From positions 532 to 64,531 of the forward strand of contig CAJODR010000001.1 in NCBI GenBank assembly GCA_905233275.1: a stretch of DNA of 64,000 nt, written 5' to 3'. This DNA comes from an uncultured Bacteroidales bacterium (lineage in GTDB: Bacteria > Bacteroidota > Bacteroidia > Bacteroidales > UBA932). The notes beneath the pieces are model-generated. The model ran no database searches, was not told the origin of the DNA, and saw nothing but the letters and a program-made list of their open reading frames with translations. This document shows positions 35,063 to 43,098 of this stretch, piece after piece. Made by a program: the position numbers and the translations under genes. Within the stretch, counting starts at the first letter, position 1. Every line of letters starts with the position of its first letter.

Positions 35063-37594
35063 ATGAAATTGCATTTTCCGAATACGCTTTGTCTGACGCT
35101 GGGGTTGTTTTTAGCAACAATAATGCCAGCGCAGAATCTGCCGTCCCTGCCAAAAGCGGCGGAGATACGCACTGGCACCCTCGGAAAAGGCGATTCATAC
35201 TATCTGGTGACCAATAAAGCAGTGGGCGGCAAAGCCGATTTCGCACTCGTCACAGACGCCGTCACAGATATTACCGTCCTTGAAGACCTCCCTCATTTCG
35301 ACGGGGTCGAGCCGTGGATGATGCTCGCTCGCGGCGGCGCCGACACCGGTCCTGACGGATGGTTTTCCAACAGTGACAGGGGCTCACTGTTCCATTTCCG
35401 CGGCGTTCCGTCGGGTGACAAGGTGCGGAGGGATTCGACACTTCTCCTGCTGTTCGACCTCATGGCGGAGATTCCCGGCCGGCACGCGGTAATCATCGCC
35501 GGCGACATAGATGCGGACGCCACTGCCAAGGATCTGGGCATATTCTCCATGATGCTCCCGAGTCCTTCGGAGAATGAATCCGCGCCCTACCGCTGGTCCC
35601 CAGGCACCGCCCCGACAGTCACAGTGTCGACGGCCGATGGCATTCCGTTCGTCGAAGTGACCTGGAAAGCGGAGCGGATTCCTGCGGAGCAGATGCCGAC
35701 AATTATACCTTATATTACTGAGCAGTACGCCTCGGAGCTCGGCGAAGTGGTGACCAGGCGGGTTGAGCGCAGTCTCCGTGAACAGCGAATTCCATACGGC
35801 ACGGTCACCAGCGACTATGTCGGCAGCGCTGAGACGGACGGGGACGAGATATGGTCCGTAAAAGTCACAGCCCCTTCCGGCCATCTTCTGGACGTCGCCA
35901 GGACAATTGCATCATCGCTGTCCACTGTTGAGCGTGACGGCGTGACCGCCGCCGAATATTCCGACGCGCATGACGCATTCTCCGCCAGGAGGTCCGAGTA
36001 CGCCAGCCGCCCGGTCAGGGACAACGGTGAATACATTGAAAAATGCGCATCAGCATTCCTCCGCGGCAGCGACCTGGCGTCAAAAGTTGCGGTTGAGAAG
36101 TATTTCTCCGCGAGGACGATGCCGGATTCGACGCAGTTGCGTCTGTTCAATTCATATTGTTCGGCCCTGCTGGCCCCTGAGGGCAATATGTCGCTCGCTT
36201 TTCGCACTGACAGCGCCCTTTTCTCTCCGGCCAACGCCCTGGCCGAATTCCGCCACGCGTGGAAAAATGCTCCGGCGCTTAAGGAGACTTACGATGCCGC
36301 GGCTCCGGATACCCTCGGACTCAGCTCCCATTCCGGCAAAACACGCATAAAGAATGAACAGCCGGACCCGATTTCCGGAGGCACGATTTGGACCACGCCG
36401 AGCGGCATCAAGGTGATCTGGCGGCACATGGATACTCCCGGTGTCGTTCACTGGGGATGGCTGCTGAAAGGCGGATTTGTGGGATTCGACAGCATCGGGC
36501 CGGGTGAGGGGGCATTCCTCTCCGACCTAATGTCGCTGTATTCGGTTGGTGGGCTGAGCGCGTCCGGATTCGCAGACATGCTGGAGTCCAACGGAATAAG
36601 TCTCAGCACTGACGTCTCCCTCACGGGAATCAGGTTGGAGGGCAGCGTGCCGCCTTCGAGGCTGGATCTTCTCGTTCGCGTCCTGGTGGCGCTGTCGAAG
36701 GAAAGGCTTCCCGATGAGGCTGCATTCCGCGATTATCTCGCGGCTGAAAGGTTCCGCCTGGACGGCGGAATGACGGTGTCGGAGCGCATGAAGACCATTC
36801 TTCGTCCTGACGACCGATACACCATGGTCAAAGCCGCGGACAATCTGAAGGATGACCTGCAGGAGCGCGCAGAGGCGTATTTCGAAGAACGCTTCTCAAG
36901 GGTGGACGAAGGTGTGCTCGTCTTTGCCGGCGACATCGAAGAGGCGGAGCTGCGAAGGATTCTGACCCGGCATCTGGGCAATTTCCGCACGTCATCGTCG
37001 CGCAAAGGGACCGTACGGATCAGCAGGCAGACGATATCCGGGACCGTCGTCCGTACTGAGAAAGGCTCTCCGGAGTGCATCAGCACCCTGATTTCGCTCC
37101 CGCTCAATTATACCGGCGAAAACCGGATGGCGGCATACATGGCTGCGACCATGCTGAGGGACCGCCTGGCCGTCGAAATGGTGCCCTGGGGCATCTCGGT
37201 CGATTTCAGGACCGAAGTGAGCGCGTTCCCTGACGAACGGTTCGACCTGTATCTCACCGGCACACGCGTTCCCGAAGGTTCGGTGCCCGAATGCCTTCTG
37301 CGTCCGGACCTCTCCGAGGCGGTGGCAGTATGGCGCAAGGTGTTGAAAGAGGCTGGGGCCATGACGCCTTCCGCCCCCGTTCTTTCGGCCTTCAAGAGCG
37401 GCCTCGTGGCGGAAATCGCCTCCGAGCTCAAGGATCCGAAGGGCATAGTCGAGGCAGTAATTGTCCGTTACGCCGACGGAAAGGACGTGGTCACGCGATA
37501 CAAGGAGCGGATCGAGGCCGTGACCGCATCCCGGGTACAGGAGATCCTCGCCGCTTTTTCAAAGGCCCCCAGAGTAGAGTACATCGTACAATGA
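35063..37594 (+). CDS. M16 (insulinase)-family protein lacking the catalytic motif
   Basis: An 843-residue exported protein (signal MKLHFPNTLCLTLGLFLATI then MPAQ). It shows two M16 halves, with TLGKGDSYYLVTNKAVGGKA at the start, GVVHWGWLLKGGFVGFDSIG in the middle and ERMKTILRPDDRYTMVKAAD later. The HxxEH zinc motif that M16 peptidases carry in the first domain is absent: the expected place reads LPHFDGVEPWMM. It resembles the inactive half of paired M16 proteins, which assist an active partner. No active M16 gene lies nearby. It overlaps the DUF3109 gene by ATGA, so the two are coupled. ATG 35063 is chosen because it follows the -7 box and begins the signal peptide. Confidence 0.75.
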   Translation: MKLHFPNTLCLTLGLFLATIMPAQNLPSLPKAAEIRTGTLGKGDSYYLVTNKAVGGKADFALVTDAVTDITVLEDLPHFDGVEPWMMLARGGADTGPDGWFSNSDRGSLFHFRGVPSGDKVRRDSTLLLLFDLMAEIPGRHAVIIAGDIDADATAKDLGIFSMMLPSPSENESAPYRWSPGTAPTVTVSTADGIPFVEVTWKAERIPAEQMPTIIPYITEQYASELGEVVTRRVERSLREQRIPYGTVTSDYVGSAETDGDEIWSVKVTAPSGHLLDVARTIASSLSTVERDGVTAAEYSDAHDAFSARRSEYASRPVRDNGEYIEKCASAFLRGSDLASKVAVEKYFSARTMPDSTQLRLFNSYCSALLAPEGNMSLAFRTDSALFSPANALAEFRHAWKNAPALKETYDAAAPDTLGLSSHSGKTRIKNEQPDPISGGTIWTTPSGIKVIWRHMDTPGVVHWGWLLKGGFVGFDSIGPGEGAFLSDLMSLYSVGGLSASGFADMLESNGISLSTDVSLTGIRLEGSVPPSRLDLLVRVLVALSKERLPDEAAFRDYLAAERFRLDGGMTVSERMKTILRPDDRYTMVKAADNLKDDLQERAEAYFEERFSRVDEGVLVFAGDIEEAELRRILTRHLGNFRTSSSRKGTVRISRQTISGTVVRTEKGSPECISTLISLPLNYTGENRMAAYMAATMLRDRLAVEMVPWGISVDFRTEVSAFPDERFDLYLTGTRVPEGSVPECLLRPDLSEAVAVWRKVLKEAGAMTPSAPVLSAFKSGLVAEIASELKDPKGIVEAVIVRYADGKDVVTRYKERIEAVTASRVQEILAAFSKAPRVEYIVQ

Positions 37595-38193
37595 GTTCTC
37601 CCCACGGTATTATAATAGAAATAGGTGACATCCTTGTTTCGGAGGAGGTCATCACCGAGTTTTTCGCCTGCGATTACAAAGTCTGCCGCGGCGCATGCTG
37701 CATCATCGGCGACAGCGGGGCGCCTCTCCTGGAGGAGGAACTGGACCCCGTGGAGGCCGCATATCCATCCGCTGCACCTCTGATGACAGAAAAAGGCAGA
37801 GGAGTGATTGCTTCGACCGGATTCTTCTCCATCGACAGGGACGGGGATCTAGTCACTCCGACCGTTCCCGGCTCGGAGGAATGCGCCTACGCCCATTTCG
37901 CCCCGGACGGAAGTTGCCTCTGCGCGCTGGAAATGGCTCATCTTAAGGGAAGCTGCTCATTTCGCAAACCGCGTTCATGCAGCCTGTATCCCATTAGGGT
38001 GACGGAGCTCGCCCCCGGCCGCCTTGCACTCAATTACCATCGCTGGGATATCTGCAAGGCTGCTGTCGAGAAGGGACGCAAGGAAAATACCCGGGTCTTC
38101 CAGTTCCTGAAAGGCCCGCTCACGGAGTATTTCGGGGAGGAGTTTTATTCCGCTTTGTCTGAAGCGGCAACGAGGCTTTTCGCGGTCTCGTAA
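37591..38193 (+). CDS. DUF3109 family cysteine-rich protein
   Basis: A 200-residue cytosolic protein containing the DUF3109 cysteine pattern: CDYKVCRGACCIIGDSGAPL, SEECAYAHFAPDGSCLCALE, and CSFRKPRSCSLYPIRV, ending with HRWDICKAAVEKG. The spacing suggests a metal or iron-sulfur centre, similar to YkgJ-type zinc/iron-chelate proteins, but the function is unknown. It begins at ATG 37591 inside the M16 stop codon. Its last 49 bases overlap the DUF2007 gene on the other strand. Confidence 0.82.
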   Translation: MSSPHGIIIEIGDILVSEEVITEFFACDYKVCRGACCIIGDSGAPLLEEELDPVEAAYPSAAPLMTEKGRGVIASTGFFSIDRDGDLVTPTVPGSEECAYAHFAPDGSCLCALEMAHLKGSCSFRKPRSCSLYPIRVTELAPGRLALNYHRWDICKAAVEKGRKENTRVFQFLKGPLTEYFGEEFYSALSEAATRLFAVS

Positions 38194-38363
38194 TCTGCGG
38201 CGTCGACCTTGACTTCGATAGGGTCTGTAAAGCCGAGGGACGGATACGGTGAGGATTCGCCGAGCACTGCGGCGGGGATGCCGTTGGCAATGAGCATTTC
38301 GGCGACGATCCGTGCGCTCACAACATTGTTGAACGTGGCAACGGTTTTGAATTCTTCTTTCAT
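38145..38363 (-). CDS. DUF2007 domain protein
   Basis: A 72-residue protein matching the DUF2007 signal-transducing-protein fold: FKTVATFNNVVSARIVAEML, IANGIPAAVLGE and IEVKVDAADYETAKSLVA. The family is small and resembles a degenerate ferredoxin-like fold; its role is unproved. It is encoded 3 bases after the two-helix membrane protein. It overlaps the end of the DUF3109 gene antisense by 49 bases. Confidence 0.8.
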   Translation of the reverse strand: MKEEFKTVATFNNVVSARIVAEMLIANGIPAAVLGESSPYPSLGFTDPIEVKVDAADYETAKSLVAASDKAE

Positions 38364-38366
38364 GGC

Positions 38367-38834
38367 CTACTCTTCTTCCGGATTGAACTGCATCTTGTAT
38401 TCGAGTCCGCTCTTGATGCGGACAATGTCACGGGTCGCTCCCTCGATAAACCAGGAGCCATATTCCCTCTCAATCGTGACACGGTCTTCAAAGAGGCGGA
38501 ATATCTTCGTAAACACTGAGCGGAGACGGAAAGTCTTCAGCTCCGGAGTGTCTTTTTCTGCTTTGTAGCCCCTTTCCTTCATGTATTCGCCGAGGACTCT
38601 CAGCAACTCGGCTTCACTGCCCGCAATGCGCAAGCGCTTGTAGCCGAATACGGGATAAATGAGCGACACCGCGGCAAAAAACCCGAGAATCATCCACACG
38701 GACGTCCATCCGCGCGTAAACATCACATTGATATCCTTGCTGACAAATCCCGCCGCGACAAGTATCGCAAGCACAACAATCAGCAACAGACAAATCTGGA
38801 CGAAATATTTCAGGGATCTTACAAGGTACTTCAC
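38367..38834 (-). CDS. Small membrane protein of unknown function
   Basis: A 155-residue protein with two hydrophobic helices (about residues 11-30 and 44-64) and a soluble C-terminal domain of about 90 residues (SEAELLRVLGEYMKERGYKA; RDIVRIKSGLEYKMQFNPEE). It is probably an inner-membrane protein with the domain in the cytosol. I do not recognise a characterised family. It heads a two-gene unit with DUF2007. Confidence 0.7.
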   Translation of the reverse strand: MKYLVRSLKYFVQICLLLIVVLAILVAAGFVSKDINVMFTRGWTSVWMILGFFAAVSLIYPVFGYKRLRIAGSEAELLRVLGEYMKERGYKAEKDTPELKTFRLRSVFTKIFRLFEDRVTIEREYGSWFIEGATRDIVRIKSGLEYKMQFNPEEE

Positions 38835-38852
38835 GTCGTTTCAGTTTTTCTG

Positions 38853-38860
38853 CAAAGATA
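38853..38860 (-). promoter_or_regulatory. -7 promoter box for the small membrane protein gene
   Basis: TATCTTTG on the minus strand, 19-26 bases before the start codon at 38834. Confidence 0.55.
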
Positions 38861-38917
38861 ACATCTTTTTTGATTATATAGAATCGTCGCCTCCCCGAAC
38901 CAATGAGGTTTCGGAAA

Positions 38918-38948
38918 TTTGAATTACGGCATATTTTATGTATTTTTG
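38918..38948 (+). promoter_or_regulatory. Promoter of the coiled-coil-hemW-aminopeptidase operon
   Basis: TTTG at 38918-38921 and TATTTTTG at 38941-38948, spacer 19 bases; start codon 30 bases downstream. Confidence 0.75.
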
Positions 38949-38977
38949 TACGATAAATCAAAGTTGACAATAATACT

Positions 38978-39943
38978 ATGGACGAGACCGATCCGATCCT
39001 TGAGCGCCGTGCGCGGGAGGAAAAACAGCAGAAGACAAAGAATCTCCGTAACATAGCCATCGCGATGGCGGCAGTAGCAGCTGTGCTTGCCGCGTTGCTC
39101 GTTTATGTGTGGCTCCAGAAAGGCAAGGCCGAATCGGCCTCTGACAAGGCCAAGGCCGAGAATGAAGAAGTTGCAGCCCTTATCAAGTCAGACTATGCCG
39201 CTGAGCTCGGAATGATCCGGGACTCCCTCGGTATGCTGCAGACTGACAACCAGCAGCTCCTGCTCCAGCTCGATTCGTCCAGGATGAGGGTGGAAGTCCT
39301 CATGGAAGAGCTCCAGAAGGCCCGTTCGATCACCAGCGCCGAGCTGCAGAAGTACAAACAGGAAGTTGGTACCCTGCGCTCCATCATGCGCAACTACGTC
39401 GACCAGATCGACTCCCTCAACCAGCTCAACCAGAAACTCACGAAGGAGAATACCGGTCTCCGTACCGACCTCACCAATACCCGCCAGCAGAACGAAGAGC
39501 TCACCCGTCAGGTTGAAGATCTCTCCGGCAAGGTGGCTTCCGGCTCCGTCCTCAAGGCGAGCGGCATCACCGTACAGGCCTACAAGCAGCGCTCAGGCGG
39601 CGAAGACCGTGACAAAGTGGTCGACGCCTCCCGCAAGGTCGATTACCTGAAGGTCTCCATGACCCTCAACGCCAACAACCTCGCCACCCAGGGAGAAGTC
39701 CGCGTCTACGTCCGCGTCATCGATCCCGAAGGCCTCCTCCTCACCGGCAGCGAGTCCACCGGCTTCACCGTAGGCGGCAACCCCATGTCCGCCACCGCTT
39801 CCCGCGCCGTCGACTACAACGGCTCCGAAACCCCCGTAGCCATCTACGTCCGTGACGCCGGCTCCTTCCACAAAGGTGACTACAAAGTCGAAGTCTACAC
39901 CCCCGACGGCCTCCTCGGCACACGCTCGCTGACGCTGAGGTAG
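38978..39943 (+). CDS. Membrane-anchored coiled-coil protein
   Basis: A 321-residue protein: a charged cytosolic start, one membrane helix (about residues 26-46, IAIAMAAVAAVLAALLVYVW), a long coiled coil (about residues 55-185, with LQTDNQQLLLQLDSSRMRVE and SIMRNYVDQIDSLNQLNQKL), then a C-terminal beta domain (about 195-321, GITVQAYKQRSGGEDRDKVV; YLKVSMTLNANN; EVRVYVRVIDPEG). This layout occurs in conserved Bacteroidales proteins of unknown role; an envelope or cell-division scaffold is plausible. hemW follows after 5 bases. Confidence 0.7.
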   Translation: MDETDPILERRAREEKQQKTKNLRNIAIAMAAVAAVLAALLVYVWLQKGKAESASDKAKAENEEVAALIKSDYAAELGMIRDSLGMLQTDNQQLLLQLDSSRMRVEVLMEELQKARSITSAELQKYKQEVGTLRSIMRNYVDQIDSLNQLNQKLTKENTGLRTDLTNTRQQNEELTRQVEDLSGKVASGSVLKASGITVQAYKQRSGGEDRDKVVDASRKVDYLKVSMTLNANNLATQGEVRVYVRVIDPEGLLLTGSESTGFTVGGNPMSATASRAVDYNGSETPVAIYVRDAGSFHKGDYKVEVYTPDGLLGTRSLTLR

Positions 39944-39948
39944 GGGTA

Positions 39949-41007
39949 ATGATATATATCCATATACCATTTTGCAAGAGTTTTTGCCGGTACTGCGGGT
40001 TTTATTCGGAGTGCTACGGAGAGGGGGATGGGAGTGTAGAGGCGTTTGAAAAGAATCTCATGGCTGAAATCCAGAGGCGCCGGGGCGAGGACCCGGGCCC
40101 TGTGAAGACGGTTTATATTGGCGGCGGCACTCCTTCGGTGCTGCCGCTGAGTGTTTTGGAGAGGATTGTGGGGGCGCTGCCGGCCGGTTCATATGACGAA
40201 TTCACGGTTGAGGTGAATCCGGAGGATATCGTGACCAGAGGGATGGAGTATGTAAGGGGGTTGAGGAGTCTCGGTGTCAATCGGGTGAGTATGGGGGTGC
40301 AGTCGCTGTCGGATGAGGTTCTCCGGTGGATGCACCGGCGGCATACGGCGGAGAGGGCGGTTGAGGCGTTCAGGATGCTGCGCGAGGGGGGATTCGACAA
40401 TGTCAGCTTGGATGTGATTTTCGGGGTTGCAGGGTTTCCTGATGCGGTTTTGGAGGAGACGATGGAGGGGATTATCAGGCTTGGACCGGAGCATTTGTCG
40501 TGCTATCAGCTGTCGGTGGAGGAGGGGAGCGAACTCGCGGAGATGGTTGCTGGCGGCAGCTACGTGGAAGCGTCCGAGGAGGTGTGCCGCTCGCAGTATT
40601 CGCTGATTTGCAGAATGCTGGCGGACGCGGGGTACCGGCATTACGAGATTTCGTCGTGGGCCAGGCCCGGGTATGAGGCGGTCCACAACAGCGCCTATTG
40701 GCGAAGGGTGCCGTATATCGGCTTCGGGCCTGGGGCGCATTCATTCGACGGGAAGCGTCGGAGTTGGAATTCGGAGACGTTGCCTTCCTGGGAGGCCTCT
40801 TCTGAGGTGCTTTCGGAGGAGGATGCGGCTGTCGAGAGGGTGATGCTAGCGCTTCGTACGGCCGATGGGATTCTCCGCGAGGAATTGCCACGGGAGGCTT
40901 GTGAGAGGCTGATTTCGGAGGGGGCGCTTGCCGTTGAGGGCGACCGGGTGAGGATTCCGGAAGAGAGGTTTTTCGTTTCAGACGATATTATTAGACAATT
41001 GATATGA
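39949..41007 (+). CDS. hemW: HemW-like radical SAM heme chaperone
   Basis: A 352-residue radical SAM protein. The cluster-binding cysteines are in IPFCKSFCRYCGFYS (CxxxCxxC), and YIGGGTPSVLPLSVLERIVG, VNRVSMGVQSLSDEVLRWMH and GFGPGAHSFDG are HemN/HemW-family motifs. It is shorter than HemN and fits HemW, which holds heme and passes it to respiratory enzymes rather than oxidising coproporphyrinogen. Its start region is strongly G-rich in the sense strand. It overlaps the aminopeptidase gene by 4 bases. Confidence 0.88.
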   Translation: MIYIHIPFCKSFCRYCGFYSECYGEGDGSVEAFEKNLMAEIQRRRGEDPGPVKTVYIGGGTPSVLPLSVLERIVGALPAGSYDEFTVEVNPEDIVTRGMEYVRGLRSLGVNRVSMGVQSLSDEVLRWMHRRHTAERAVEAFRMLREGGFDNVSLDVIFGVAGFPDAVLEETMEGIIRLGPEHLSCYQLSVEEGSELAEMVAGGSYVEASEEVCRSQYSLICRMLADAGYRHYEISSWARPGYEAVHNSAYWRRVPYIGFGPGAHSFDGKRRSWNSETLPSWEASSEVLSEEDAAVERVMLALRTADGILREELPREACERLISEGALAVEGDRVRIPEERFFVSDDIIRQLI

Positions 41008-42785
41008 ATATCCATTCACAGAGGATCGAAGCGCTTCGCAGCATGATGCGCGACCAGGGCTGGGACGCCGTGGTGATCAAGGGTTCGGACCCTCATTCCA
41101 GCGAATATCTTGCGCCGAGGTGGCAGCAGGTCAAATGGCTGACCGGCTTTACCGGTGAGGCGGGCGACGTGGTCGTCACCCTCGACCATGCCGGTCTATG
41201 GACCGATACCCGGTATTTCATCCAGGCTGTGCGGCAACTCGAAGGCACAGGCGTCGAGTTGCACAAAATGCGTATTCCCGGCGCCGTAGGTATCCCTGAA
41301 TGGCTCGCCGCGCAGGGTGGTCTGAAGGTAGCTGTCGATTCGCTCTGCCAGAGCGTGGCGTTTTCCGAGCAAATCGCTGCTTCGTGCGAGGTGATCGGCG
41401 TTCCCGATCTTCTTGGACCGATCTGGCCTGACCGTCCGGAAATACCTGCTACTCCGATAATTACGCTCGGGGAGGACCTCGCCGGAGAGAGTCGGGAGGC
41501 GCGACTTGACGCCCTGCGGCGCTTCCTGCTGAAGGAGGGGTGCGACGCCATTCTTCTTTCGTCTCTCGACGAAATAGCGTGGACGCTCAATGTCAGGGGC
41601 TCTGACATCGACTACAATCCGCTGGTTTTCTCCTATCTCCTCGTGACAATGGAGGACGCATTCTGGTACGTCCTCAAGGATTCTGAGCCTGATGACGAGA
41701 CGGCGGCAAGCCTTATCGAAGTCGGTGCCGACGGAGTAACGGTGCTGCCTTATTCAGACATTGCGTATGCGCTCGGCAGTATTCCCGGAAAGCTGTTTGT
41801 GGATACTTCAACGCTGAATTATTATCTCTATTCGATTATCACAGAATCGATTCCGCAGGAATCCCTGAAGACTGGTGAATCCCCGGTCCCGCTGTGGAAA
41901 GCGGTCAAAAACGCGACTGAAATCGCCGGGATGAAAGAGGCTCACCTCGAGGACGGCGTCGCCATGGAGCAGTTCCTCTACTGGCTGGAAAAGTCGGTTG
42001 CGGAGGGCCGGAGCATATCGGAATTCGATGCGGCGCTGCATCTTAGGAGCCTCCGGGCGGCCATTCCCGGCTACCGGGGAGACAGTTTCGAGACGATTTC
42101 GGCTTACGGAGCAGGGGCGGCACTTCCGCACTATGTGACTCCTTCGGAGAATGCCCCCATCCTCGAGCCCCACGGTCTCTACCTGGTAGACTCCGGCGGA
42201 CAATTTCTTTTCGGCACCACCGACATCACGCGGACAGTGCCGCTCGGTCCGTGCACAGACCTCGAAAAGGAGGACTATACCCTGGTACTGAAAGGCCATA
42301 TAGCCCTCTCCATGGCCGTTTTCCCCCACGGAACGGCTGGCTGCCAAATCGATCTCCTGGCCCGCGATCCGCTCTGGAAAGCCCGCCGCAATTTCGGCCA
42401 CGGCACCGGCCACGGCGTCGGTTTCTACCTCTGCGTCCACGAAGGTCCCCATGACATTCGTCAGAATTTCAACCCCCAGCCGATTGTCCCCGGCATGATA
42501 GTCTCCGACGAACCCGGAATCTACCGCGAAGGCCTCCACGGCGTCCGTCACGAAAACCTCATTCTGTGCGTCCCTGACGACGAAAACGAATTCGGCACCT
42601 GGTACCGTTTCGAGCCTCTCACCCTCTGCCACTTCGACACCTCTGCGGTAGTGAAAGAACTCCTCTCCCCGGAGGAGATAGCCTGGCTCAACGCCTACAA
42701 CGAGCACGTCTACCAGACTCTCTCTCCCCGCCTTGCCCCCGAAATCTCCGCCTGGCTCCGTGACAAAACCCGTGAGTTAAGGTAA
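41004..42785 (+). CDS. M24-family aminopeptidase P
   Basis: A 593-residue cytosolic metallopeptidase with two creatinase-like N-terminal domains and a C-terminal pita-bread domain, the long (about 590-residue) form usual in Bacteroidota. Metal ligands: Asp in YLVDSGGQFLFGTTDITRTV (two Asp), His in FGHGTGHGVGFYL, Glu in VSDEPGIYREG and Glu in VRHENLILC. It removes an N-terminal residue that precedes proline. The start overlaps the hemW stop by 4 bases. Sense-strand composition is C-rich at the 3' end. Confidence 0.93.
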   Translation: MNIHSQRIEALRSMMRDQGWDAVVIKGSDPHSSEYLAPRWQQVKWLTGFTGEAGDVVVTLDHAGLWTDTRYFIQAVRQLEGTGVELHKMRIPGAVGIPEWLAAQGGLKVAVDSLCQSVAFSEQIAASCEVIGVPDLLGPIWPDRPEIPATPIITLGEDLAGESREARLDALRRFLLKEGCDAILLSSLDEIAWTLNVRGSDIDYNPLVFSYLLVTMEDAFWYVLKDSEPDDETAASLIEVGADGVTVLPYSDIAYALGSIPGKLFVDTSTLNYYLYSIITESIPQESLKTGESPVPLWKAVKNATEIAGMKEAHLEDGVAMEQFLYWLEKSVAEGRSISEFDAALHLRSLRAAIPGYRGDSFETISAYGAGAALPHYVTPSENAPILEPHGLYLVDSGGQFLFGTTDITRTVPLGPCTDLEKEDYTLVLKGHIALSMAVFPHGTAGCQIDLLARDPLWKARRNFGHGTGHGVGFYLCVHEGPHDIRQNFNPQPIVPGMIVSDEPGIYREGLHGVRHENLILCVPDDENEFGTWYRFEPLTLCHFDTSAVVKELLSPEEIAWLNAYNEHVYQTLSPRLAPEISAWLRDKTRELR

Positions 42786-43098
42786 AATATGTTTCGCATT
42801 GCGAAACTACCGTGTTAAGGAGGCCTGTGGCCGACAGCTTGTCCCTCCCTGAGGGAGGGAAAACGGGAAAAGGGTGGGGTCGTAGATAGAAAATGCAGTA
42901 ATACTACTGATATACCTGTCTTTTGATCGCCCCTCCTCCAACCTCCTCCCCCCGGGGAGGAGACTTGCCAACGCCCTTACAGGGCTCTAAAATAGGTAAC
43001 TTCCGCAAGCTTGCGAAAGTTGAATAAGGTAAAAATCCATAAAAAGAATTATATTTCATAAAAAGAATTATATTTGCGGAAGCAAACTAACCATAGAA
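42786..43098. other. Repeat-rich intergenic region with hairpins and a duplicated promoter half
   Basis: No gene is seen. It holds a perfect hairpin GTTTCGCA-t-TGCGAAAC (42791-42807), TCCCTCCC-tga-GGGAGGGA (42842-42860), CTCCTCCCC-cc-GGGGAGGAG near 42943-42962, GCCCT-tac-AGGGC at 42973-42985, and AACTTCCGCAA-gc-TTGCGAAAGTT (42998-43021, one mismatch). The first may end transcription of the aminopeptidase unit. A 19-base tandem duplication just before the nuclease gene is listed separately. Confidence 0.6.
43039..43077 (+). promoter_or_regulatory. Tandemly duplicated promoter segment of the nuclease gene
   Basis: CATAAAAAGAATTATATTT occurs twice in direct tandem (43039-43057 and 43058-43076). 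The second copy is followed by G, giving the -7 box TATATTTG at 43070-43077; the first copy ends in C and gives only TATATTTC. The nuclease start codon is 22 bases downstream. Confidence 0.65.

Noticed and set aside
42786..43098. CRISPR-like repeats before the nuclease gene
   Set aside because: The repeats are palindromic or tandem without spacers of constant length, and no cas gene is present.
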